The notes beneath the pieces were generated by a model, which was given only the letters and a program-made list of their open reading frames with translations, was not told the DNA's origin and ran no database searches. From positions 1 through 44,826 of the forward strand of contig CASDSM010000012.1 of assembly GCA_949283375.1 (NCBI GenBank): a stretch of DNA of 44,826 bases. Reading direction: 5' to 3'. Origin of the DNA: an uncultured Eubacteriales bacterium (GTDB taxonomy: Bacteria > Bacillota > Clostridia > Oscillospirales > Oscillospiraceae). Both the position numbers and the translations under genes were made by a program. This document shows, piece after piece, positions 1-6,534 of the stretch. Position 1 is the stretch's first letter. Each line of letters opens with the position of its first letter.

Positions 1-123
1 CCCGGGTGTGGGGTCGCGCGGGGTTTCCGGGCTGGGGGGGCGGGGGGCCCACCCCCTTAACAACCCCGGCTCCCGGTGGGGGTCGCGACGCCCATCTGGC
101 GGGGTTTACGGGATACTGACGTT
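1..123. repeat. Degenerate distal end of the CRISPR array
   Basis: Positions 57-89 align without gaps to the 33-nt CRISPR repeat with 23 of 33 identities, ending in the same GCGAC. They are followed by a 34-nt segment (90-123), which is spacer-sized. A still poorer repeat-like end finishes near position 20, and 21-56 is again spacer-sized (36 nt). The changes are strongly G/C-enriched with long G runs. This fits either decayed oldest repeats or base-calling errors at a contig edge. No gene is seen here. Confidence 0.55.
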
Positions 124-901
124 ATTTCAATCCACGCTCCCCGTGAGGGGAGCGACCGAGGACAATGACCGGCAGTGGCGTGCCCGCTATGCATTTCAAT
201 CCACGCTCCCCGTGAGGGGAGCGACCAGCTTCCGATTGTTAGCCGGTCATGCCCCTCGCGATTTCAATCCACGCTCCCCGTGAGGGGAGCGACCAGACGG
301 CTGGTAATTCTGCAATATCACGATAGACATTTCAATCCACGCTCCCCGTGAGGGGAGCGACTGCAATCCGCTCAACCAGTAAGTTGGCATTTTCATTTCA
401 ATCCACGCTCCCCGTGAGGGGAGCGACGCTTTTTCGCTCCACTTGTGTACGATCAGCGGGATTTCAATCCACGCTCCCCGTGAGGGGAGCGACGCATGAT
501 ATTGCCCTCCTCGCGTCACGCGCGTTTATTTCAATCCACGCTCCCCGTGAGGGGAGCGACATGCGCATCCGCCCACGGCTCTGGGATCTCATTTTGAATT
601 TCAATCCACGCTCCCCGTGAGGGGAGCGACACTCCAGCCGCTCGCAGTGGCTTACCGCGTCGGTATTTCAATCCACGCTCCCCGTGAGGGGAGCGACCCG
701 GACGACCGTGGCGTCCTGCTCCCCCTGATAATAATTTCAATCCACGCTCCCCGTGAGGGGAGCGACAGTCCCAATTATCGGACTATGCCCGTAAAGGGTT
801 ATTTCAATCCACGCTCCCCGTGAGGGGAGCGACGTCTGGGGCCATTATTTAGGGCACATTGGATTCAAATTTCAATCCACGCTCCCCGTGAGGGGAGCGA
901 C
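124..901 (-). CRISPR. Type I-C CRISPR array, 12 identical repeats, 11 spacers
   Basis: Twelve identical 33-nt repeats start at 124, 193, 261, 329, 395, 461, 528, 598, 665, 734, 801 and 869. Spacers are 33-37 nt. Read on the minus strand, each repeat begins GTCGCTCCCC, forms a CTCCCC/GGGGAG stem and ends GTGGATTGAAAT, the usual type I-C repeat. The leader and cas2 lie at the high-coordinate end, so transcription runs from 901 towards 124. The newest spacer should be 834-868. All repeats being identical suggests an active array. By eye no spacer matches another part of this window. Confidence 0.98.
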
Positions 902-1123
902 AGCAAAATCAGACAAAATAATCTGATTCTGCAACACAAAAACAGACGATATACACAAAGGAAGGCGAGAAGGACAGGCGCACACGCGGCCTGTGCCGTG
1001 CTCCGGAGCGGAAAAACAGGCCGGATCCGGTGCGAAGCGCCCGGGGAAAACCAGGGCACTTCCCCTTCGCGCGGGGTAAGCTGCGACCTGACCGGCAGCG
1101 GGATGACACGGGTCAGGGACTCC
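902..1123 (-). promoter_or_regulatory. CRISPR leader region
   Basis: This 222-nt gap between the cas2 stop and the first repeat is AT-rich next to the array and GC-rich near cas2. A perfect 7-bp inverted repeat (AATCAGA 907-913, TCTGATT 922-928) sits 5 nt from the first repeat. That is where leader-anchoring or integration-host sequences normally lie. A second inverted repeat (CCTGACC/GGTCAGG, about 1086-1117) just after cas2 has no U-run, so I do not call it a terminator. I could not identify a convincing array promoter. Confidence 0.7.
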
Positions 1124-1414
1124 CTAGAGCATCAGCAGGCCGTCCGCCTGGTATCCGGCATTGACTCCATAGTGCTCGATTTTGGAGCGGAAGTTGTTGC
1201 CCAGCAGGTAAAACCGCAGACTGTCCTTGGATGGGTCGATGATCTCCAGCAGTTTCGCCTTCAGGAAGCGAAACTGTGCCGCGTCCACCAGACACTCAAA
1301 GACGGAGTTCTGCACCCGTTGTCCATAATTCACACACTGCTTGGCCACCTTGCGCAGCCGCTTCTGACCGGCGGCGTCCTCTGTGCTCACGTCATAGGCA
1401 ATGACCACCAACAT
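1124..1414 (-). CDS. cas2: CRISPR-associated endonuclease Cas2
   Basis: This 96-residue protein begins MLVVIAYDVSTED, the Cas2 ferredoxin-fold first strand with the conserved Asp8 that ends it. The following RLRKVAKQCVNYGQRVQNSVFEC is typical of Cas2 of the I-C group. Cas2 forms a dimer that bridges two Cas1 dimers in the spacer-integration complex. It is the last gene of the operon, 9 nt after cas1, and directly precedes the leader. Length and motifs are normal for the family, with no sign of damage. Confidence 0.97.
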   Translation of the reverse strand: MLVVIAYDVSTEDAAGQKRLRKVAKQCVNYGQRVQNSVFECLVDAAQFRFLKAKLLEIIDPSKDSLRFYLLGNNFRSKIEHYGVNAGYQADGLLML

Positions 1415-1423
1415 ACGATCACA

Positions 1424-2455
1424 TCACTTCCATAAAAAGGGGGGATAGCCGTCCAGATCCTCCCGCAGATAGCGGGCCAGCAGCAGGGCCTGCACATAGG
1501 GGAGCAGGCCCCACTCCACCTTCTCCTTTAAGAAGGGGTGGGTGAGCTTTTCCTGTTTGCGGCTCTGCCACTCCCGTTGGACCGTCTTGCGGCCTTCCGG
1601 GGTGAGCAGAACGGCGCCGTTCTCCTGTACCTGAAAATCTCGGGGAGAGATATGCCGGTTGTTGATGAGGGTGAGCACAAAACGGTCCGCCATACAGGGG
1701 CGCAGTTCCTCCAGCAGATCCAGCGCCAGAGAGGTCCGTCCGGGCCGGTCCCGGTGGAGAAAGCCCACATAGGGGTCCAGCCCCACCATCTCCAGAGCGG
1801 AGGCGCAGTCACTGCCCAGCATGGTGTAGACAAAGGAGAGCAGGGCGTTCATCCGGTCCAGCGGAGGCCGCCGGCTGCGGCCGCGGAAGTAGAAATCCTC
1901 CTTGTTCCAGAGGATCATATCATCCATCCGGCTGAAGTAGAGGGTGGCGCCCGCCCCCTCCAGTCCACGGAGGCTGTCCAGTGATGTCTCCTCCAGCACC
2001 TGGGCCATCAGCTCCTTCAACTGCCGGGAGGCATCCTGAAATCCCTCCGCATCCAGACGGAGGCCGTGGTCCCGCCGGGCCCGGTCCAGCACTCCGCGGG
2101 CGTTGGACAGCTTGCCGAAGATAAAGTTCCGGGCCACCCGGCAGCTCTGGGTGGGGTCATCCGCCATCCGGTACTGAGTCCGGCGGAGGAGGACATTGCC
2201 CCGGGTCTCACCGCAGGTCCGGGCCAGGAACCTCCCTCTGGGGGTGAGAAAGACCAGATCTACCCCGGCCCGGGCACACTTGCCCATCAGGGCGGGGGAG
2301 GCCCCGGCATAGGAGAAGAGATAGATCCCCTCTAAAATGTGCAGGGGAAACCGTCCGGCCACTGTATCCCCCTGCCGGATGACCACATTCTCCCCGTCCA
2401 GCGCGGCATAGGCGTCCTCCCGGGTGACAAAGAGGGTGTTGAGCAGATGCCTCAT
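1424..2455 (-). CDS. cas1: CRISPR-associated integrase Cas1 (type I-C)
   Basis: This 343-residue Cas1 catalyses spacer integration together with Cas2. The metal-binding triad is visible as Glu166 (in RGLEGAGA), His234 (in VGFLHRDRPGR) and an acidic residue around Asp246-Glu250 (LALDLLEEL). The start is the ATG at 2455, beginning MRHLLNTLFV. It overlaps the cas4 stop by 4 nt (ATGA), so the longer frame reaching 2815 is only an upstream extension through cas4. The length equals that usual for I-C Cas1. Translational coupling with cas4 fits their joint role in prespacer selection and integration. Confidence 0.97.
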   Translation of the reverse strand: MRHLLNTLFVTREDAYAALDGENVVIRQGDTVAGRFPLHILEGIYLFSYAGASPALMGKCARAGVDLVFLTPRGRFLARTCGETRGNVLLRRTQYRMADDPTQSCRVARNFIFGKLSNARGVLDRARRDHGLRLDAEGFQDASRQLKELMAQVLEETSLDSLRGLEGAGATLYFSRMDDMILWNKEDFYFRGRSRRPPLDRMNALLSFVYTMLGSDCASALEMVGLDPYVGFLHRDRPGRTSLALDLLEELRPCMADRFVLTLINNRHISPRDFQVQENGAVLLTPEGRKTVQREWQSRKQEKLTHPFLKEKVEWGLLPYVQALLLARYLREDLDGYPPFLWK

Positions 2456-3114
2456 GCCTCCGCCTCCATTTCCCGGCGCAGATAGGACGCCACCGTCTGC
2501 CCCCGCAGCAGCCGGGGCAGACAGAGCTCCTTCAGAGAACAGGCGTTGCATGCCTTGGTGGGCTTCACCTTGGGGGTAGTGCCGCGCTGGTAGAGCTGGT
2601 GCATCTCCCGGGCGGTCTGCTCCACCAGGGCCCGCAGCTCCGGGGTGAACGCCACCTTCAGCCGCCGCCGGGTCTCGCTGTAGTAGAGGGCTCCCTCCGG
2701 TACGTCGGTGCAGAGCATCTCCTCCAGACAGAGAGCCTGGGCGCACAGCTGGACCAGATCGGAGGGGCCGGATTTGGCGGAGCCCCGCTTGTACTCCACC
2801 GGATAGGGCCGCCATTTCCCCTCCGTCCGGGCCAGGGGCACGCCGGCCTCATCGGGGTAGAACTCCACCACGTCGCACGCGCCGGAGAGCCCCAGCCGGG
2901 CGGAGTGGACCCGCAGGTCACCCACCGAGAGGACCCCGCCCCGCCGCTCCCGGCGGTCCGGGTCGTGGGCGTTCTGGTGCAGGAGCCGCCCGTCGGCGGT
3001 GCGGCTGTTTTCCGCCCACTGGTCTTCCAGATGGATCAGCGCCCACTGCCGGCGGCAGAAGAGAAAGTGCTGCAGGCCGGAGAGCTGGAGAAAGTCCTCC
3101 TCCCGATAGGCCAT
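2452..3114 (-). CDS. cas4: CRISPR-associated exonuclease Cas4 (type I-C)
   Basis: This 220-residue RecB-family nuclease binds an iron-sulfur cluster and trims prespacers while checking for the PAM. Four cysteines for the cluster are visible: Cys20 (LFCRRQW) and Cys189, Cys192 and Cys198 (CNACSLKELC). The nuclease core shows the Asp of GACDVVEF and the E-x-K of PVEYKRG, with QLCAQALCLEE as the QxxxY-like motif. The gene starts 4 nt after cas7 and overlaps cas1 by 4 nt. Length and motifs are complete. Confidence 0.96.
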   Translation of the reverse strand: MAYREEDFLQLSGLQHFLFCRRQWALIHLEDQWAENSRTADGRLLHQNAHDPDRRERRGGVLSVGDLRVHSARLGLSGACDVVEFYPDEAGVPLARTEGKWRPYPVEYKRGSAKSGPSDLVQLCAQALCLEEMLCTDVPEGALYYSETRRRLKVAFTPELRALVEQTAREMHQLYQRGTTPKVKPTKACNACSLKELCLPRLLRGQTVASYLRREMEAEA

Positions 3115-3118
3115 GGCT

Positions 3119-3967
3119 TTACAGCCCCTCCAGCACCTCGGGGGTCAGGCCCTCGAGCGGCTCGAGCGTGATCTCATAGTCCTCCACGCTGGTGGGCAGC
3201 TCCACGCCGGGCTTCAGGGCGGCCTTCACCGAGCGGTGGACCTTGGCGGAGGAATACTGCCCCTCCTTGCAGTTGTGCTGGAACCAGTAGAGCTTGCAGA
3301 CCTCCATGGAGCCGTCCGGGCGGGCGGAGGAGGCGTCATTGACAAAGAGGGTGCGCAGGCACTCCCGGATCACCTGGGCATCGGCCTGAGAGAAGCCGGT
3401 CTTCTCCGCCAGCTGGACATTGATGGAGCCCTTGACCTCATACAGGCCGAAGCGGACCATGTGCTTCATGCCCATCGTGTCCGAGGCGCGGGCGGCGCCC
3501 TTCTCCCGTTTCTCACCGTTGACGCTCTTGGTGATCTGCAGCGACTCGATCTCCACCGGGGAGAGGCTCACCGCCTGGTGGATGGACACGGGCCCCCGAA
3601 CACCGGCGGAGAAGCCCTTGGTATCCTTGAAGGCAAAGACCTGCCCGAAGGCACGCACGTCCAGCCAGGTCTCGCAGGCCTTTTGCGCGTACACGTCCCG
3701 CTCCTTGATCCCCTTCATCACCGAGGAGGCCCGCTCGCTGAGGCTGCCGAAGCCGTCGTCACACCGGTCCTCCGACTGGACAAAGACCGGTTGGCCCAGG
3801 TCCTGCATCCGGTTGCGGATCTTCCGCTTGATGCAGACGTCGGAGATCTCCCCGTAGCCGTTGTAGTCGGTGCGGGGACGGTTGCCGTTGAGGGGGTCGC
3901 CGTTGCTGTTGGCCCGGGTGACGGAGACCAGGGCGACGAAGTCAATTTTGTGTTCCAGAGCGCTCAT
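3119..3967 (-). CDS. cas7: Cascade backbone subunit Cas7 (Csd2)
   Basis: This 282-residue Cas7 of the Csd2 family coats the crRNA spacer as a helical backbone; several copies are used per complex. The N-terminus has the family signature HKIDFVALVSVTRANSNGDPLNGNRPR. The ATG at 3967 is chosen over an in-frame ATG at 3997 because it sits just after an AGGAGG site and only 1 nt after the cas8c stop. Every sixth crRNA base is flipped out by the Cas7 thumb in type I complexes, which matters for reading the cas-promoter match described under 8960-9078. Confidence 0.96.
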   Translation of the reverse strand: MSALEHKIDFVALVSVTRANSNGDPLNGNRPRTDYNGYGEISDVCIKRKIRNRMQDLGQPVFVQSEDRCDDGFGSLSERASSVMKGIKERDVYAQKACETWLDVRAFGQVFAFKDTKGFSAGVRGPVSIHQAVSLSPVEIESLQITKSVNGEKREKGAARASDTMGMKHMVRFGLYEVKGSINVQLAEKTGFSQADAQVIRECLRTLFVNDASSARPDGSMEVCKLYWFQHNCKEGQYSSAKVHRSVKAALKPGVELPTSVEDYEITLEPLEGLTPEVLEGL

Positions 3968-3968
3968 G

Positions 3969-4397
3969 TCAGATTTCCTCCTCATCTTGCATTTCATTGT
4001 TGTTCTTTTTGGAACGAAGCTCTTTTCGCATGAGATAATAGCCCAGGAGATAGGTCTCTCCCAAAGGTTGATTTAGCATCTGCTCCAGTGATTTGCTGCC
4101 TCTCTGCTCTTCCGCAAGGGTTTGGATTTGAGAAAAAATCTCTCCGATCAGATTTTTATACCACTGCTCCAGCCCAGGATTGTTCCGGGCGAGCCGGGGA
4201 AAATAAGCTTGATGAAGCTGTTGGTCGATCTGGACGGCAGTTTTCATGGGCAATCGGCAATACATCGTCATAAGCCGGATGGCGTTGGGTTCTCTCGTCT
4301 CGTCTCTGGCATAGGTGGCTCGTTCCGCAGCCTCCAGCACGGCCAGCAGGCGGCCGAATTGATAGCTCCGGTCCAGGTGCTCCGGGTTGACAGACAT
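3969..4397 (-). CDS. cas11c: Cas11c small subunit from an internal start in cas8c
   Basis: In frame within cas8c, an ATG at 4397 is preceded by a perfect AGGAGG (4406-4411) at 8-nt spacing. Translation from there gives 142 residues starting MSVNPEHLDRSYQFGRLL and sharing the cas8c stop. The product is helix-rich, as expected of the Cas11 small subunit that forms the belly of the complex. In type I-C systems Cas11c is known to be made from exactly such an internal site in cas8c. The Shine-Dalgarno site and spacing are seen directly; expression as a separate protein is inferred. Confidence 0.85.
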   Translation of the reverse strand: MSVNPEHLDRSYQFGRLLAVLEAAERATYARDETREPNAIRLMTMYCRLPMKTAVQIDQQLHQAYFPRLARNNPGLEQWYKNLIGEIFSQIQTLAEEQRGSKSLEQMLNQPLGETYLLGYYLMRKELRSKKNNNEMQDEEEI

Positions 4398-5804
4398 CTC
4401 ACATTCCTCCTTATAGACATCGTACCGGTATTTTTGAATGACAGCGCAGGCGGTGGAGAGGATCACCTGCCAGACGGAGGACTCCCAGGCCTGGGGGGTG
4501 GAGGCCCGGTGGAAGAGGGCCTTCATCACATCCAGGGGCATATGGGCCCGGTCCACCCGGCAGGAGATCAGCCGCTGCATCAGCTGGCCCATGATCCGGT
4601 CATCGGTTTTCAGCCGGGTCTGGCCCTTGACCGTCATCTGTGTCCCAAAGGCGCAGTTGACGATCTGCCACAGGGGCGGGGAGTAGACCTGCCCCCCTTT
4701 TCCAAACCAGCAGCAGGTGTTGTCCCAGTGGTAGAGCCGCTGGAGATAGTCGGAGCCGTCCAGCTCGTTGTAGTAGGTCAGGGAGAGCCGTCCGGTGGTG
4801 GCGGCGTCAAAGGCGGCCACCACCACGCCGCTTCCCTCCGGCAGTTGGGAGCGATAGCCCTCCAGGGTCTTTTTCAGCTCCGCCCGGTAGCTGCTGGGGC
4901 GGGTGGTGACCGAGTCGGGGCTGCCGAAGGGCCCGGCGGCGTGGCAGACCCGCACGCCCTGCGGATTCCAGCAGAGGAAGGTCCGCCCGCCAAAGACCAC
5001 ACGAGCCCCCTGCTCCGCGGCCACCCAGCGCAGGGCGTTGTGGGCCTTTTGGGAGGCGATGTAGCTGACGGTGGCGGCCTGGCTGTCCTCGGTAAACCGC
5101 CCCCGGAAGGTAAAGCCGCTCTGGTCGTTGGCGGAGATCAGCTTGGCGTTGCCGTTGATGGGAATGATCCCCTTGGGGTGCTGTTTGGCCGGGGCCACAT
5201 GTGCGCCGGTGATCATGCAGAGGGAATCCCCGTCCTCCGGCTGCAGGCTGGCGTACCAGTCCTGGAAGGCCTGGGCCAGGGAGGGCTGCTGCCAGCACCC
5301 GTCCCGCGGCGTGCCGATCCCGTGGACCCGCCAGCAGACCAGGGCCTTTTCCCTGGCGGGCTTTCCGCCTGCATCCAGGGTGAGGATGCCCGCCGCCGCG
5401 AGGTCGGAGAGGATGGTGCCCCCCTTCACGTAGGCGAGAATGGGCGCGAGCATGGGGTGGGAGTGCGGGGACTCCGTCCAGGCGGTAAGTTGGTTGACAT
5501 AAGACGTATGCTTGTTTTTGTCGTAGGGAGCTAAAAAGCTAACGTAGTCACACAATGGATGGGGGAAGGGTTTTATGCCTGTTCGCCCCGCAGAACGTTC
5601 TGTTGCCGGGATAAAGATCTTGTTTTCCGATTTATCCCACAGCCGCGCGGAGGAGAAGGAGCCGTCCCGCTCCAGTGTGATCTCGATCTCCGGCCGGGCG
5701 AGGATGTGGGAGACGGGGACGAGCACCTGGTGCCCCTCGATCTCCCGGCCGACGTAGTCCCGGTGGGCGTCGTAGGTCTCCACCGCCTTTTGAAACAGGC
5801 CCAT
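3969..5804 (-). CDS. cas8c: Cascade large subunit Cas8c (Csd1)
   Basis: This 611-residue Cas8c recognises the PAM and starts target-strand unwinding. The family is recognised by the start MGLFQKAVETYDAH, the middle (FAFG-type SLCMITGAH followed by AKQHPKGI) and the operon position between cas5d and cas7. The ATG at 5804 overlaps the cas5d stop by one base (TGATG) and has GGAGGTGATCT in front; the in-frame extension to 5897 is rejected. The 3' quarter also encodes Cas11c from an internal start (see 3969-4397). Length is within the usual range for Csd1. Confidence 0.95.
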   Translation of the reverse strand: MGLFQKAVETYDAHRDYVGREIEGHQVLVPVSHILARPEIEITLERDGSFSSARLWDKSENKIFIPATERSAGRTGIKPFPHPLCDYVSFLAPYDKNKHTSYVNQLTAWTESPHSHPMLAPILAYVKGGTILSDLAAAGILTLDAGGKPAREKALVCWRVHGIGTPRDGCWQQPSLAQAFQDWYASLQPEDGDSLCMITGAHVAPAKQHPKGIIPINGNAKLISANDQSGFTFRGRFTEDSQAATVSYIASQKAHNALRWVAAEQGARVVFGGRTFLCWNPQGVRVCHAAGPFGSPDSVTTRPSSYRAELKKTLEGYRSQLPEGSGVVVAAFDAATTGRLSLTYYNELDGSDYLQRLYHWDNTCCWFGKGGQVYSPPLWQIVNCAFGTQMTVKGQTRLKTDDRIMGQLMQRLISCRVDRAHMPLDVMKALFHRASTPQAWESSVWQVILSTACAVIQKYRYDVYKEECEMSVNPEHLDRSYQFGRLLAVLEAAERATYARDETREPNAIRLMTMYCRLPMKTAVQIDQQLHQAYFPRLARNNPGLEQWYKNLIGEIFSQIQTLAEEQRGSKSLEQMLNQPLGETYLLGYYLMRKELRSKKNNNEMQDEEEI

Positions 5805-6532
5805 CAGATCACCTCCCCGAACTCTGCCAGACCGGAGAAGTTGCCTGCGCCGAAAGGCTTCATCTCCAGCTCCCGCAGAGGCTTGTGAAGGGGGCACTCC
5901 TCCGGCCGGGGGAAGGTGACGATCCCCCGGCGCATGACGGGATACCAGAAGTTGGCAGTCATCTTGCCCGCCGTCTGGGGAGAATAGGCCTCGTCGGGAT
6001 AGGTGATGCCGTGGTACATCAGGCCGAAGCTCAGCTCCGGAGTGCTGTCGTAGTGGCCCGCCTCGCCGTCAAAGTCGCAGGGCTCCACATAGCCCTGACA
6101 TTCCCGGGTCCCCAGAAAGATATCCCTCCGGCCCCCCTTCTGGATCATCCGCCGGGCGATGTTGTGATGCTTGTGCTCGTTGCGGTCCCCCGCCAGCTCG
6201 GGGCGGTTGTCGTTCCACTCAAAGTGGGCCAGCACCCGGTAGCGCACGTGCTTGAGATAGGTATAGTAGGCCAGGTCGTTGCCGCCGTGGTACTTGACGG
6301 GGCGGATGCCCTTCACCTCGGTCTGGATGGGCTCCATCACCCGCACGGCGTCGATATACCAGATCAGCGTCGGCTTCCAGTAGACCGAGGCCAGAATTCC
6401 CTTCAGCGCCTCATAGGTGGGGATCTGATAGGTGCACTTCTCGCCGCCGACCCGGGTGATCGGATCGGTGAAGAGGGCGTAGTTGCCGCTCACCTGAAAG
6501 GTGACCAGGTTGGGATGGACAGGTTTTGACAT
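5804..6532 (-). CDS. cas5d: Cas5d, crRNA-processing endoribonuclease (type I-C)
   Basis: This 242-residue Cas5d replaces Cas6 in type I-C: it cuts pre-crRNA at the repeat hairpin and stays on the 5' handle. The Cas5 glycine-rich and aromatic features are present (TRVGGEKCTYQIPTYEALKG). A K-H-H motif at 121-123 (NEHKHHNIARR) matches the catalytic Lys-His pair known in this family, and Tyr40 lies near the expected tyrosine. No cas6 is present, which agrees. The gene starts 2 nt after cas3 and overlaps cas8c by one base. It should also process the repeat-like RNA at 8960-9078, which has a similar hairpin and handle. Confidence 0.96.
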   Translation of the reverse strand: MSKPVHPNLVTFQVSGNYALFTDPITRVGGEKCTYQIPTYEALKGILASVYWKPTLIWYIDAVRVMEPIQTEVKGIRPVKYHGGNDLAYYTYLKHVRYRVLAHFEWNDNRPELAGDRNEHKHHNIARRMIQKGGRRDIFLGTRECQGYVEPCDFDGEAGHYDSTPELSFGLMYHGITYPDEAYSPQTAGKMTANFWYPVMRRGIVTFPRPEECPLHKPLRELEMKPFGAGNFSGLAEFGEVI

Positions 6533-6534
6533 GG

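Noticed and set aside
8-823. Several 60-90 codon frames on both strands inside 1-823
   Set aside because: They read straight through CRISPR repeats and repeat the same peptide pattern per unit; they are not genes.
157-868. Self-targeting spacers
   Set aside because: Comparing the eleven spacers with the window by eye gave no match next to a TTC; a whole-genome and phage database search would be needed.
1086-1117. Hairpin after cas2 as operon terminator
   Set aside because: The CCTGACC/GGTCAGG stem has a long loop and no U-run; transcription may continue into the leader.
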